A stretch of 64,000 bases of DNA from contig CM067564.1 in NCBI GenBank assembly GCA_034336665.1, positions 44,638,951 through 44,702,950 on the forward strand. Direction: 5' to 3'. Under the pieces are notes generated by a model. It was not told the DNA's origin, searched no databases, and saw only the letters and a list, made by a program, of their open reading frames with translations. The position numbers and the translations under genes were made by a program. This DNA is from Luscinia megarhynchos. Its lineage: Eukaryota > Chordata > Aves > Passeriformes > Turdidae. The number at the start of each line of letters is the position of its first letter. The first letter of the stretch is position 1. Positions 48,030-59,345 of this stretch are shown here, piece after piece.

Positions 48030-51000
48030 TTGTTGACTCAGGATCCTAAATACTTCCAAGTATGAAGGATGTTAGTATGGCCCTGCCTTCTGAGTCATGA
48101 GGGGGTAACTGTGCCTCATCTCACACTTCCCAGAGAAAAAAGTGAACATCCATGTTAATCTCTCTCTGTTCATCCCACCCAGGGCAGTGGAGGAAAACAT
48201 CTCCAGTCTCTCCAGTGAGTGGAGAGACCCTAAATGGAGAGACACACTTGGAAAAGTCCAGCTGCTGGTGACCCAGGAGCCATAAGAACTTTGCAGTGGG
48301 CATGGAGCATTTACTGACTGGGTGTGGGCTGAGACTAAGCCCTCCCTCTGGTTCAGACCAAGGTGCATTGGATGGAGACCAAGAGTGTAGCTAGAGATCA
48401 ATAGCACAGATTCCAGTCCCACCTGCTCTTGGCAGGTTTGGGATCCAGCTCTGATCCTGGAGTAGGTCCATCAGACAAAGCAGGGAAAGCACACCCTCTG
48501 CATCCCCTGCTGCCTGATTTGCCAAACCCACAGCCCTGAGCCATCACCAGAGCCATGGGGCCTCTCCAGCATGGTCACTGCTGGTGGTGTGTTGAGGTCT
48601 AGCTGTTTGCAAGCCTGGTGGGGAAGGAATTGCAGGTTTTCTCTGAGTGGATTTGGCATTTGCTAGCAGGAAAACCAATCAGGTTCAGCCTGGACAGAGA
48701 GGTCAAAGCCTTGTGTGATCCTTTTGCATCTTTTGCAGATGTTCTGCTCAGTTCTCTCTCACACACAGGATGCAGTGACAAAATGAAAACTTCCTTCAGT
48801 CCCAGAAATTCAGCAAAGCTCTCCCCACAATTGGGGCCTTCCCACCATGTCTCTTACAGGAGCAGGTCCAGCCCAGCCCCCTGTTCTTCCCAGAATTTCC
48901 TTTTATTGTTAATCTCAGCAGAGTGAAACACAGACCACATCTGGAGTGTTCTGGACACTCAACTTTCCCACCAGCCACCCTGGGGAGAGAAGACCAGGTC
49001 ACAAACCACAGATTGCTGGGGATTTATTTATTAATTTTGTCCTTTTCTCTCCACTCTGGTTTTTAACTTTTTTTATTATCTTGGTAGAGTTGCAGCCCAT
49101 GACACTTCAGGGGTGAGTGGGGGTGTGCATCTGACTGGTGCAAGTGTTGGACTGCCCTTGCAGATCTCCCTCCTTCAGGATGTTCCACCTGAGAGCCAAA
49201 ACTGACATTTTTAGGGCAAAACAACTCCCCTGCTGCCACCTCCTGCATCTGTGAGCTGAATCCCTCTTCTTGCAGGTAGCAGAGAGCTGAGGCACGAAGC
49301 AGGGCTGAATCTGATGTAAAATACCAAGGTGGAGGGTTGTGGATGCTGCTAATTGTCCTTCACGAAATGTCAGCTCCCCAGGTACCTCATTAACATCCTT
49401 AACACAGCCAAGAGGATGTGGCTTTATGCTGTGCTGGGGCAGGAATGCTCTCCATGCTTGTTTGCACAGCACTGAGCAAAAGGCAGCTTTTGAATCCATT
49501 TGAGCTTTCTTAGATCAATCTGAACCACAAGAAGGAACAATAATATTCCTTAGCCCTAATAAATCCCATCTCATTGCCAATGTCCCAGGCTAAAAAGGAG
49601 GATTTCTTTTTACTGGTAGAGGCTGCAGGCATTCTGCCTCCAGGCTGGCTTGATCTCAAGGAGGTGAAGTGTTTGCACAAGGTCTCCTGGCAACAATTTC
49701 CCAGTGCCTGGGCAGTAGGTTTGGCTTAAGCTCAATCAACAGTGACTCCACATTTGGGGTGATTTGGGTTAATGCCTAACTTATCCTAGATCTAAGTGCC
49801 AGAGAAGAATTTAAAGCCATCACAGACCACCAGTGCCCAACTACAGCAGGGTAATGACCACAAACCTTCCCCAGGGTCAGCACTTTGCTGGGAGTCCCAG
49901 CACCAGCAGAGGGGAGATGATGGCAGGATCTCACACCTCCATAGTCCTTCCTTTCCCAGCTGCTTGGAAAGCTCTGAGCTGTCTTTTCTTTTCAAACACC
50001 ACACAAAAATTGTCATGCTGGGAATGCTGCTGGTGTGGGCACCTGCACAAAAGTGCAGGAATGGAGAGGAACTGGCTGGATGGAGATTTCCTCTGCTACC
50101 TCAGCACATTTCCCCTTTTCCCCTGGCTATTTATTGCTATTATTTTACAACAGGAGGGGGAGAAGCTTCAGCTGTCCTCTCCTGAAGAGTGCTTTGTCCA
50201 CAGGTTTGCATGCAAGCAGGAATTCTCCTGTCTCTGCACTTTTCCAGCAGGGAAATTTAGCTCCATCCTTGTCAGCCTCACAGCCAATGTCCTTCTGTAA
50301 TTCCCATTACAGAGAGTGACGCATTTCCACTAAGCCAGTGAATGTCCCTTAAATTAGTCCTCACTGAAACATGGAAGCAGGGAAATAAAAGGGAGGCAGT
50401 GTTTCAATTAGCTCCCAGTTTGTTTTCAGCCTTGTCTTTAAATAGGAGAGCTCCACATAAAGTGTTTAAAACCCCCTCGCTGTTAAAGAAGAAAAAGTGA
50501 AAATGTGTTTATCTGTACAAAGCTTTAGTTCATGGAAATAATAACATTTATTATTTCCACTGCATGTTCTTTCTGTAAATGTCAAAGCCTTTCATAAACC
50601 CAGCCCATGACCATCTTGTTGATGTCGTTGAGAACCAGGATTTAACTTGGAGCTTGTGTTGAGAAACTGAGGAACTGAAAGGGAAAATCACATTCTAAAA
50701 ACTAAGCATTAGAAATGAGACTTTGGAGTGGGGTTCACCTCATCTGACTGCAGGAAGTGACTCATCTGGCCTAGCTTGGGTTCCCACTACAGAAGTGAAT
50801 TCCCCTTTCCAAAAAAACCTTTCTCACCTTAATTTTCCATGAACACCAACATAAGGATTGGGGGGCTGGGGTGACACAGGATTCACACCAGCTCTGCCAC
50901 TCTGATATCCCAGGGAGGGATTTTGGGAGTGGAAGGAATCCATCTGATTGATGTCTCAGCAACCCAAGGCTGGCACCAGGGATAAAGGAAACTGCTCACC

Positions 51001-52073
51001 AGGCAGCTGGGAGCACCAGCCCCATAGTGGACATTGGAGTGGGGAATAGGAAATAAGATTTTGGATAGTGCTGGGGGAACTGGAGGGGTCAACCACTACT
51101 CTGGGACATGAGGCTTTCATTTGGCCCTTTCTTTCCTCTTTGATTTTTATCCATGTCTAAAAAAGCACAAAGGAAAGCAGCTGAAACACAGTCCAGGACA
51201 AGGGACAGAGAGAGAAATAAATTAGGACTTGCCCAGGGTTACCTGACACAATCCAACCCAACCCTCTGTCCCTCACTCCCAGCCCTCACTGTCCCCCAGG
51301 CACCCTCACAAAAACCCCAGCCACATCCTAAATTCCCCATGGAGGGCATCCACAATGACAAGCCACGAGCTCCCTCCCATCCCCTTCCCACACTCCAGGC
51401 TCTGAAAAATCCCCCTCATCTCCAATAATTCAACGAGCTTTGTTATGACAGGGCAATGCACTTAATGGAGAGCCAAACTGAGGAGGAATGTGTGGAAGTT
51501 GCAGCTTTTATCTCTAAAACAAATAGTGAATTCCTCAGGGCTGCTGCAGCCCCAAACAATGATCTGAGCTGCTGGACCTTTGCAGGTTGCCCTGGTAACT
51601 TCCAAGGATTTTTGGGGGCAGATCCTTGTCAGAGGGAAGAGGTGGTGGCAAAGCCACTCCGGAGAGATGTGGAGCTGGTGTTTGGAGAGCAGTGTGTGCC
51701 CAAATGGCAGGAGATATTTAGGTTGTAGAGGTGTGCTGCACCCAAGGGTCATCTTGGGAAATTCCCACTGAATCCAGACTGGGACTTCAAGGAGTTTTCC
51801 TGCTCCATCTGGAAGGAAGTAATGCTGATCCCTTGTCCAGCAAAATGGCACAATCCATCCCAAATTTCTTTTAGAGCTCTTCCATTGGTCCTTCACAGCC
51901 CACAGACCTCTGGAGGAGGATGAACACGAGGGATTTTGGAGCAGGAGTCATCCACCCACAGTGGCCTTGGAAAAAGAGTTGCCTGCATTGCTCTCTACAC
52001 CTTCCAGAGGAGGGGAAGAGGAGAGGGAGGTGCTGAGCTCTGATATCTGACACTCTGATACTCCCTGATATCC
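48030..52073. other. Intergenic, no gene recognised
   Basis: About 4 kb without a repeat or exon I can identify. The open frames are short or lack any recognisable domain. Confidence 0.45.
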
Positions 52074-52200
52074 AGTAATGGTGCAAAACTGGGTCAGGAG
52101 AGGTTCAGACTGGACATGAGGAAACATTTCTTCACCAAGAGAGAAGTTAAACACTGCACCAGGCTCCCTAGCAGGAGCATTGGCAGCCTGCTGAAGATGA
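52074..52200 (+). mobile_element. CR1 LINE fragment, diverged
   Basis: Sense ORF2 C-terminal region with 'aggttcagactggacatgag', 'gaaacatttcttcaccaaga' and 'caccaggctccctagcagg'. The 3' tail is missing. Confidence 0.65.
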
Positions 52201-52829
52201 GGTTCCTTGCTTTTCCTCTTGGAAAGTTAAACCCAAGAGAATCAGAAATTACACCTGCTTGGGTGGTCAAGTGCAGAGAAAAGTGGAAGAACAGAAGTCT
52301 TCAAGATAAAATCCCAGCTGAGATCAGGAGATTATTTCAGAACTGAGGGCTGAGCCTGGATTTTATAAGTCCTTGTCTAATACCAATAGGATTTTTGCCT
52401 CTTCACTCACAGAAGTTCAGGAAAAGACAGCTGGCACTGTGAGCAGTATCCTGGGCTGTTCTTGGCTTCCTTAAGACAATTCCTGCTCCTGAGGCAAGCT
52501 GCATTTTGTTTCTTTCTTCTGGGTCAGGTCCAGGCTAAGAAACAGACTCCCATGTGATGCTTCTGATTCCCCATCTTCTGAAACACAAATACAAACATCA
52601 GACCTCAGGTATTTTTGTCTCATGATGAAAGAAGGGCAGTTTGGCTCTGGGTTTTTGATTTTTTTGTGGTTTTTTTTTCTTTCCTTCCTGAAATAGCCTC
52701 TAGTGATCTTCAACCCAGGAGCCCACAGGCTGTTGCTCACACTCTTACTCACGTCAGAGGTCCCAGCCCTTCATCTTCCCCACCTTAACCCCAAATTTGA
52801 ATTCCAAACATTATTACTTTGTGCCCAGC
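52201..52829. other. Intergenic, no gene recognised
   Basis: Nothing could be identified. A T-rich run lies near 52,655-52,680. Confidence 0.4.
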
Positions 52830-53040
52830 CGCACGAGGAGGGAGGTGACGACATTCAGTAAAATCGGATTACTTGCAAGTTAAATGATCCCAAGCTGGAT
52901 CTGAGCCCGAGGATTTTCAAGCTGTGCAGGCTTCCCTCGGTCATTTTCTGTGAGAAGAGGTAAATATTGCCAGGCTGCCTGCAGACGTCAGGCAAATGTT
53001 GTGACGAATCTGAATGCAGCCAAGAAGGAATTACAAGGTG
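52830..53040. promoter_or_regulatory. Candidate conserved noncoding element
   Basis: A non-repetitive stretch keeps several CpGs and packs binding-site-like words: ATCGGATTAC (GGATTA core), a forkhead-like GTAAATATT, and CAGACGTCAGG (an ACGT half of a CRE). It has no open frame of note and no repeat similarity. The call rests on texture and motifs only. Confidence 0.25.
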
Positions 53041-55385
53041 CAGAGAAGATAAAACTGTCTTAGGGAATTTATCCCAGCATTGTGAAGCACAAGAGCAACT
53101 CCTACTTCATGTTTTCTTCTGCTTTGTCCAGTTCTAAATTGCAAAAGGAAAAGGGTGTCTGTGCCCTTTGGGGAATCATCAAAACATTTTGAGATTTCCC
53201 CAACAAGGAAATCTTGTGTCATGTGGAGTCTTCCTCCTCCTGAGAGTGTTTCAGCCCAGCTGACTTGCATACCTTGAAACCACTGACTGCCTGTGCTGCT
53301 CTTTCACAGCCTTACATAAATATTTGGCTGGAACACAGAGACCCAGGTAAATGCGAACCTGTGTGCAGCCACATCAATGTCAGGATTTTAAAAACACACT
53401 TGACTCACTTAAGCCCATGAGATTTTAAATAATCATAATGTCAATAATAAATTTTAAAGTGAATTCTTATTTTTGGCTCCTACTTCTCAGACAGATGTGC
53501 AGGCCATTCTCCAAAGGGTTTCCCTTCACCTCTGAGACATTCATGTTTGAAATTGAAAGCAAAAGCCTCTACACAATTTCCTGGCCCTGTGATTTTGGTA
53601 GTTAGGAAAACCTGCAGAGCTGGGCTACTTGTGATAAAGCTCCTAGTTAGCAATGCTGCATGTCTTGGGGTGTCAAAGATTGTTTCCATTTTCTGGGAAA
53701 CACCTTTTTGACACCCCCAGAAATCTCCCGCTTTCCCAAATTAGGGTTTTTCCTGATCAGCTGATGGTTAGGATGTACTGTATCAGACACACAGCTTTTG
53801 AAGCAGTCATACTAAATATCCCTTTCTTTTTGCCATCAGCTGCTCATGATTCATAGCCTTGTTCTGCCACCCTCAGTAATTATCCCCTTTGGAGCAGAGG
53901 CAGATTTGGAGCCAGGGCGAGTGGGAAGGAGCCTGTACCCTGCAAAGCAGGAATAATGGGAGACCCTCCTGCTGCCCTCCTGGAAAAGGAGGCTTAGCTC
54001 CATGTTTCTGGATGAATCTCTTTTTCCAAGAAGTGGAGGCTATGCTGTTGTTTCAGCCACCCGTGGTAATTGCCAGCAGCCAAGGTTTGAGGAAACAAAA
54101 GAGCATTACACCCTACAAGTCTGCTGAGAACTCACAAAACTCCCTGTGTAAGTGCCAGGGTGTCTCTTGTGATAATTAAAGAAAACCTACATCCCAAATC
54201 AGCAATCTAGAAGGATTTAGATGCTCAGGGGGTGAGGTTCCCTCCTCTTTGCCCAATGCCAAAGGACCAGCACAGCCCAGACCTGCTGATGGGACCAACC
54301 AGACAGAATTCTTCTCCTAACTCTAATCAGTTACAAACATCACACAATAAAACCAAATCCAGCCTGACTTTTAAGTGGATTTTAGACTGTTCTGTTTTCC
54401 TTAGGTTGCTGCCAAGGAAGCTCTGTTCTCATCTGTCATTCCCACTGCCCTCAGTTAGGGAAGAGACCCAACACACCTTGGGGAAACCCCCATCTCCCAG
54501 GCAATGAGGCACAGGATTTTTTTGCAGTGTTTTATGGACACTTGTGCCATAAACAGAGAGTTTGAGGAGCTCAGCATCACCTCCCTCCTCTCTATCCCAG
54601 GGTCTCTCTTCTACTGCAGCAGCTCTGGTTTTATGCTGGGCTGTCTTGGCTTGGCAGTTAACACCAAAAATTGGGAGAGTTTGTGTGTGAATGGAATCTG
54701 TCATTAAGAATACTGCTCAGGGACTGAAGGAACTGCCTCTCTGATACTTAATAATGGATTGATAATGTGTACCAACACATTCATTGATTTATTGCAACTC
54801 GACTTTCACAGCTTTTGGGTGCTGTCTTGTGCACAGCTGTAGCAAGAAGAGGTGAGGCTGGGCTGAGGTACTTGGAAAATCTCTCTGCACTGATCCCAGA
54901 AGTTAAATCAAGACAAGAAATCTTTTCTGGGGACAGTATGCAAAGCAGGGAGGGCTGGGCCAGCAAACCCAAGAATGTCCTCATCTTGTGAATGTGACCT
55001 TGCAACAAGAATAAAAAGTCCACCTTTAACTAAAGGAATCAAGAAAACAGTGTTTGAAAAGTCCTTCACTCACCTTTTGGAGTGAAGGTTGTCTTTACCA
55101 CCTCTGGTTCCAGACTGGGAGGGTTCCTGGTTTAGCTGGATCCAGCAGAGCCAAGAGCAGGATTCAGTGCAAAGCCCCGAGTTTATTTTCAGTCTCCTCC
55201 CAGCTGCAGCAAGCACTCCTTGCCTGAACACCACAAAACAACTTTCAGTGTCTCAATACAAAATAATGCCAAGATTTGATCATGATTTTGTCCTTCATGC
55301 TTTGGGTGCATGGTCTCCTTTTAGATATTCTCAAATAGGTACAAATCTTTCCCAGAAAACATTCTGTGAAAATGTACATTCTCAA
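53041..55385. other. Intergenic, no gene recognised
   Basis: I could identify no exon or repeat up to the start of the minisatellite. Confidence 0.45.
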
Positions 55386-55740
55386 ATCCCTCCATGCAGT
55401 TGAGAACCACAAACACCAATAAAACCCCTAAATCTTCTCCAACCTTCCAAAACCAACAAAACTCTCAAATTCCTTCACACAGTTGAGAACCCTGAATCTC
55501 CCCATACCCCTCTTCAACCTCCCAGTTCCAATGAAACCTCTAAATTCTCTCCAACCTCCCAATTCCAAAGAAACACCCAAATCCCTCCATGAAGTTGAGA
55601 AGTCCAAGCCCCCTTCCATACATCCATCCTGATGAATTCCTTCAACCCTCTCCAACCTCTCATCTCCAATGAAACTCCCCAAATCCCTACATGAGGTTGA
55701 GAAACCCAAATCTCCCCCAGAGCCCCATCCCCAATCTCTA
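55386..55740. repeat. Diverged long-unit tandem repeat
   Basis: A block like ATCCCTCCATGAAGTTGAGA recurs at 55,386, 55,469, 55,581 and 55,683 (spacing 83, 112 and 102 bp). Shorter inner units such as 'ctccaacctcccaattccaa' and 'ccaatgaaac' occur between them. It runs directly into the CCCCAT array and probably shares its history. The plus strand is strongly A+C-rich. Confidence 0.8.
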
Positions 55741-56430
55741 ATCTCCATCACCATCCCCATCCCCATCCCCATCCATCCCTATCCCCATCCATTCCCATCC
55801 TCATCCCCATCCCCATCCATATCCCCATACATTCCCATCCCCATCCTCATCCCTACCCCCAATCCCCAATCTCCAATCCCAATCCATCCTATCCACATCC
55901 CCATCCCCATTCCCATCCCATTCCCATTCCCATTCCCTAATCTCCAATCTCCAATCCCCATCTCCATCCCCATCCCCAATCTCCAATCTCCAATCTCCAA
56001 TCCCCATCCATCCTATCCCCATCCCCATCCCCATCCCCATCCCCATCCCCATCCCCATCCCCCATCCCCATCCCTATCTATCCCCATCCCCAATCTCCAA
56101 TCTCCAATCCCCCAATCTCCAGTCTCCAATCCCCATCCATCCTATCCCCATCCCCATCTCCCATCCCCATCCCCATCCCCATCCCCATCCCCATCCCCAT
56201 CCATCCCCATCCCCATCCCCATCTATCCCCATCCCCAATCTCCAGTCTCCAATCCCCTATCCATCCTATCCCCATCCCCATCCCCATCCCCATCCCTATC
56301 CCCCATCCCCATCCCCATCCCCATCCCCAATCCCCCATCCATCCCCATCCCCATCCCCATCTATCCCCATCCCCAATCTCCAATCGCCAATCCCTATCCA
56401 TCCTATCCCCATCCCCATCCCCATCCGCAT
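55741..56430. repeat. CCCCAT/GGGGAT minisatellite with higher-order structure
   Basis: Runs of CCCCAT alternate with blocks of 'aatctcc' and a CCATCCTATCC marker. The marker occurs at 55,884, 56,008, 56,137, 56,261 and 56,398, giving a higher-order period of 124, 129, 124 and 137 bp. The minus strand is a series of GGGG tracts spaced by AT, which fits the rule for G-quadruplex formation many times over. The array ends within about 25 bp of the CpG island of the downstream gene. Long frames through it (IPIPIP or WGWGWG peptides) are artefacts of the repeat. Confidence 0.95.
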
Positions 56431-56452
56431 CCCGGGCGCTCTCCCCCCGTTC

Positions 56453-56472
56453 GGGGGCGGGGGCGGGGGCGG
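56453..56472 (+). promoter_or_regulatory. Overlapping GC boxes (Sp1/KLF type)
   Basis: Three consecutive GGGGGC units followed by GG give three overlapping GGGGCGG-like GC boxes about 150 bp upstream of the ATG. The G5-C-G5-C-G5 pattern is also a G-quadruplex candidate. Confidence 0.65.
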
Positions 56473-56512
56473 TCCGGGGCCGTTCCGCGCCTCCCCCGGC
56501 GCGGGGGGAAGG

Positions 56513-56548
56513 GGGGCCGTGGCCGGGGCCGTGGCCGGGGCCGTGGCC
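56513..56548. repeat. 12-bp GC-rich triplet repeat
   Basis: Three perfect copies of GGGGCCGTGGCC, followed by GGGGGAGGGAGG, lie in the probable core promoter or 5' UTR about 70 bp before the start codon. Confidence 0.9.
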
Positions 56549-56619
56549 GGGGGAGGGAGGGCATCGCCCGCCCGCCCCGCCGGGACAGAGCGCCGGGAGC
56601 CGCGCCGGGACGAGGCACC

Positions 56620-56668
56620 ATGCGGGCTGCGGGGCTGCTGCCGCTGCTGCCGCTGCTGCTGCTGCTCG
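56620..56668 (+). CDS. First coding exon of a secreted or membrane protein (partial)
   Basis: The ATG at 56,620 has a favourable context (GGCACCATGC, A at -3) inside the CpG island. The 16 complete codons read MRAAGLLPLLPLLLLL: one basic residue, then an almost pure Leu/Pro hydrophobic core. That is the n- and h-region of a signal peptide. The exon ends CTCG followed by GTGAGT, a consensus 5' splice site, leaving phase 1. Phase-1 introns right after the signal peptide are common in genes for extracellular and immunoglobulin-type receptor proteins. If the acceptor at 63,993 is used, the next residues are A-I-T, a plausible cleavage region. The frame stays open past the donor to about 57,096, but the sequence becomes unremarkable. 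The leader alone is too short to name the gene. Confidence 0.65.
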
Positions 56669-57355
56669 GTGAGTGCCGCCCCCGCTCCCCGCTCCCCTGC
56701 CCCGCTTCAAGCATCCCTCGCCTTCTCGCCGCGCTCCGCTTTCCCCGCTACTACTGGCGAAAAAGCAGCTGCGAGCGCCGGGCGCGCACCCTCCGCCTGG
56801 ATGCGGCTTTTTGTGGGCGCACCCAGCCCTCCGCGCAGCGCGGCTCGGGCGCGGGAGCCGCAGTGCTGCTCCGTGCTGCGGGGGATCAGCCCTCGGCATC
56901 CCGCTCCCAAACCCGCCGAGCTGCTCACCCCGATTTTGGGGTCCCGTTTTGGGGAATTCGGGCTCGGCGCGGTGGGGCTGTCCTTGCAGCGCTCCCGCGG
57001 AAAGTGAGGCGGAGATGGCGCGGGAGGAGAGTGGGGAATGCTGCTGGAAACAGCGATTCCCGGGTGGAAGTTGGTGTGGAGTTGGGAAAAGGTTAAGCCG
57101 GAGACTTTTGGGGAAGTGTCTCGCTGGGGAGGTTTGGGTGTGGAAACAGTTCCCGGGGTCCTGCGGCAGTGTTGGGGTTCAGCGTGATGGAGTGGGAGCT
57201 GTGGGTCTCTGGTGGCGTGTTTTGTTGGAGAGGTGGCCATAAAACACATGGGAAAGTAGCAGGGAAAGGAAATGCACTCATGCTTTCCAGAGTGAAAAAG
57301 GCAGGGAGGAGCGGGGCATTTCTTCCTCGTAATCAGGGAAAGTGAGAGAGGTGCA

Positions 57356-57441
57356 AAATGAAAATAAAATAAAATGAAAAAAAAAGGAAAATTAAATAAT
57401 AAGATGAAATAAGATAAAATAAGATGAAATAAGATGAAATC
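57356..57441. repeat. A-rich low-complexity repeat
   Basis: Degenerate AAAATAAGATGA-like units follow an A-rich run, with 'aataagatgaaataagat' repeated several times. Confidence 0.8.
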
Positions 57442-58974
57442 CTACTCTAACTCATGGTTCCCAGAAGAGCCTCTGCAGTACTGAATGTGCTTTTATTCAA
57501 GGTAACAAAAGCTGGGGGATGCTCCGGAGGTAAAAGCACAAGAGGAGGCAGGGCCCTGGGGATTTAACTCGGGTGAATTCCCAGAGGTCTGGCTGAAATC
57601 TCTGCCTGCTCCTTTTCTTTTTTTTCCCCTGTTTCTCTTGGGACTCACGGGGTTTGGTGGGCGAGCAGGTGCAAACCCCCATCTGTCCCTGATGCCACCG
57701 TGGGCTCTAAAAGAGATTTCTCCTCCCATTAAAACTCAGGAAGCCCTGAGCATCATTAATACTGGCATGAAGTAGGAGCTGTTAATGCAATTTTTCTTGT
57801 GCTGGCCAGAATTTAGCTGAGTTTAGCTGACTTTGCCTTCTCAGAAGGTTTTGTTCTGTTTTCCAAAATGAGATGATAAAAACACTGGGATTGGGACAAA
57901 ACAAGCTCTTAGTGGGAGGACTCGTGGGGACCTGTTTCTACAACACTCTGGGGTGATCCTATTACATCTTTCTCAAAAATTAATTTATTAAATCCTTCAA
58001 AACAGTGTTTTCTGCTATTCATTGCTCTCTTGAATTTTGAAATAAGCTGCTTAGAGATGCTTTTATGTTGCTCCCTGGGTATTGGAACCAGGATTTTCTT
58101 CCTTTGGGGCCAAGATTGGCATCCCTATTTGTTGAGTGTTTGGGCTCAGAGACCCAGCAGTGCTTAACTCCAAACTGGCATCTGCTGTGATCATCTAAGT
58201 TCCTCAAAGCTTAAAATTCATCTTTTTCCCCCTTCCTCCTTTAAATGGAAAGAAGTTGTGAAGAAGTGAACCTGTAATATTTTGGGTATCATAGGAAATA
58301 ATGATTAGGATGGAGCCTGCATGATTTGCTGTGTTTAAATTGGGAGTGAAATGAGAGTCAGGGATTTCAGAGCTTGTTTTTGGAAGGTGACAACTTCTCT
58401 GTATGGGGCAGAGCAGAACCAGCCCAAGGTTGCTGAAGTTTTAAAAATCAGCTCTCTGGGGTACTGCAATTTCCTTAGAAATACTGACTTCCAGGCTTGT
58501 ACATCCCAATCCCCTGATTCTGCAGAGATTCCCCTTTATGTCCTTGCTTAAATCAGAAGAAAATCAGCCTCAGACAAGGCACAGCCAGTGTGTGTACAAG
58601 AGATGCAGCAAATAAAGCATTAGGCAAAAAACATCTCTAAATTCCACCAGCCAGGGAGGGGCTCAGATTACCAATTGCAGCATCTTCGTGGGATATTTTA
58701 TTTTATTTATTCTTTCTCCACATTGCATCTTGTATTCCCACAGTGGTCTGATAGCAAAAATGGCATCAGGAAGAGACAAAAAATACTTTTTATTCTCAGG
58801 AGATTCAAAAGAGCCACAGCTCAAACCTGTCCTGGGGCAGAAAAGGGCAGGAGGGGCTTTTAGCAGAGATCAAGCACCGGGCTCAAAGCAAACCACAGAT
58901 TGATGGGTTTGAAATCCTTGTTGCCAAAACACCTCTTTTCATTCCCAAAGCTGAATTCCCAGCTTACCTCCCTG

Positions 58975-59345
58975 GCACTGAGAGTTCTGTGGTACTGGGA
59001 GTTCGCGTTTGTCGACGAGCTGTCAAAGATGCGCATTAAAAAAAAAACAAAAAAACACATTTTATCCATTGAATACTAATCCTGACACGGGCAGGAGGAG
59101 GCAATTGGGGCCATGTCCCCAGGTGGAGAAAAAAAGTGTTTAACCAGTGGGTTTTAGAGTCAGCATCAAAGCAGAGAGACTCGTCCAAGATACTTTGTCT
59201 CGGAGGAACTTTGATAAGATTTTTGCAACCTTTTTGCCGTTTTAGAAGCGCAAAGCCTTCAGATCCCGGCGCGGACACAGCGACACTACCCGGGGGCTGT
59301 TTGGGAGGCTTAATTAAAGGATTGTTTGTAAATCACTTGAAGATT
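58975..59345. promoter_or_regulatory. CpG-retaining intronic island, candidate enhancer
   Basis: About fifteen CpGs lie within 300 bp (clusters at 59,003-59,020 and 59,230-59,292), although the surrounding intron has almost none. The 3' part has CTTAATTAAAGG (homeodomain-like TAATTA) and TTGTTTGTAAAT (forkhead-like). On the minus strand short exon-like pieces are also possible: an open frame at 59,150-59,290 includes LIKVPPRQSILDESLC, and a GAG|GTAAGC donor lies near 58,965. I cannot choose between an enhancer, a minus-strand exon and chance. Confidence 0.3.

Larger units (their letters stand above)
56424..57020 (+). promoter_or_regulatory. CpG-island promoter
   Basis: G+C and CpG rise abruptly after the minisatellite and fall off past about 57,000. 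No TATA box is apparent upstream of the start codon. Three overlapping GC boxes and a 12-bp GC-rich triplet precede it. This is the expected architecture for a broad, TATA-less promoter driving the exon at 56,620. The transcription start is probably between about 56,480 and 56,600. Confidence 0.75.

Noticed and set aside
56078..56899. 273-codon minus-strand frame across the CpG island and the GGGGAT array
   Set aside because: WGWGWG/GDGDGD low complexity from the repeat, plus GC-rich sequence where stop codons are rare.
55669..57096. 475-codon open frame on the plus strand through the minisatellite and exon 1
   Set aside because: The first 270 residues are translated CCCCAT repeat (IPIPIP/HPHPHP). 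The frame also runs past a consensus splice donor. Only the 16 codons at 56,620 are credible.
56519..57242. Overlapping plus-strand frames of 162 and 189 codons in the CpG island
   Set aside because: They are in other frames than the leader exon, with Cys/Arg/Ala-rich compositional bias. Stop-poor GC-rich DNA explains them.
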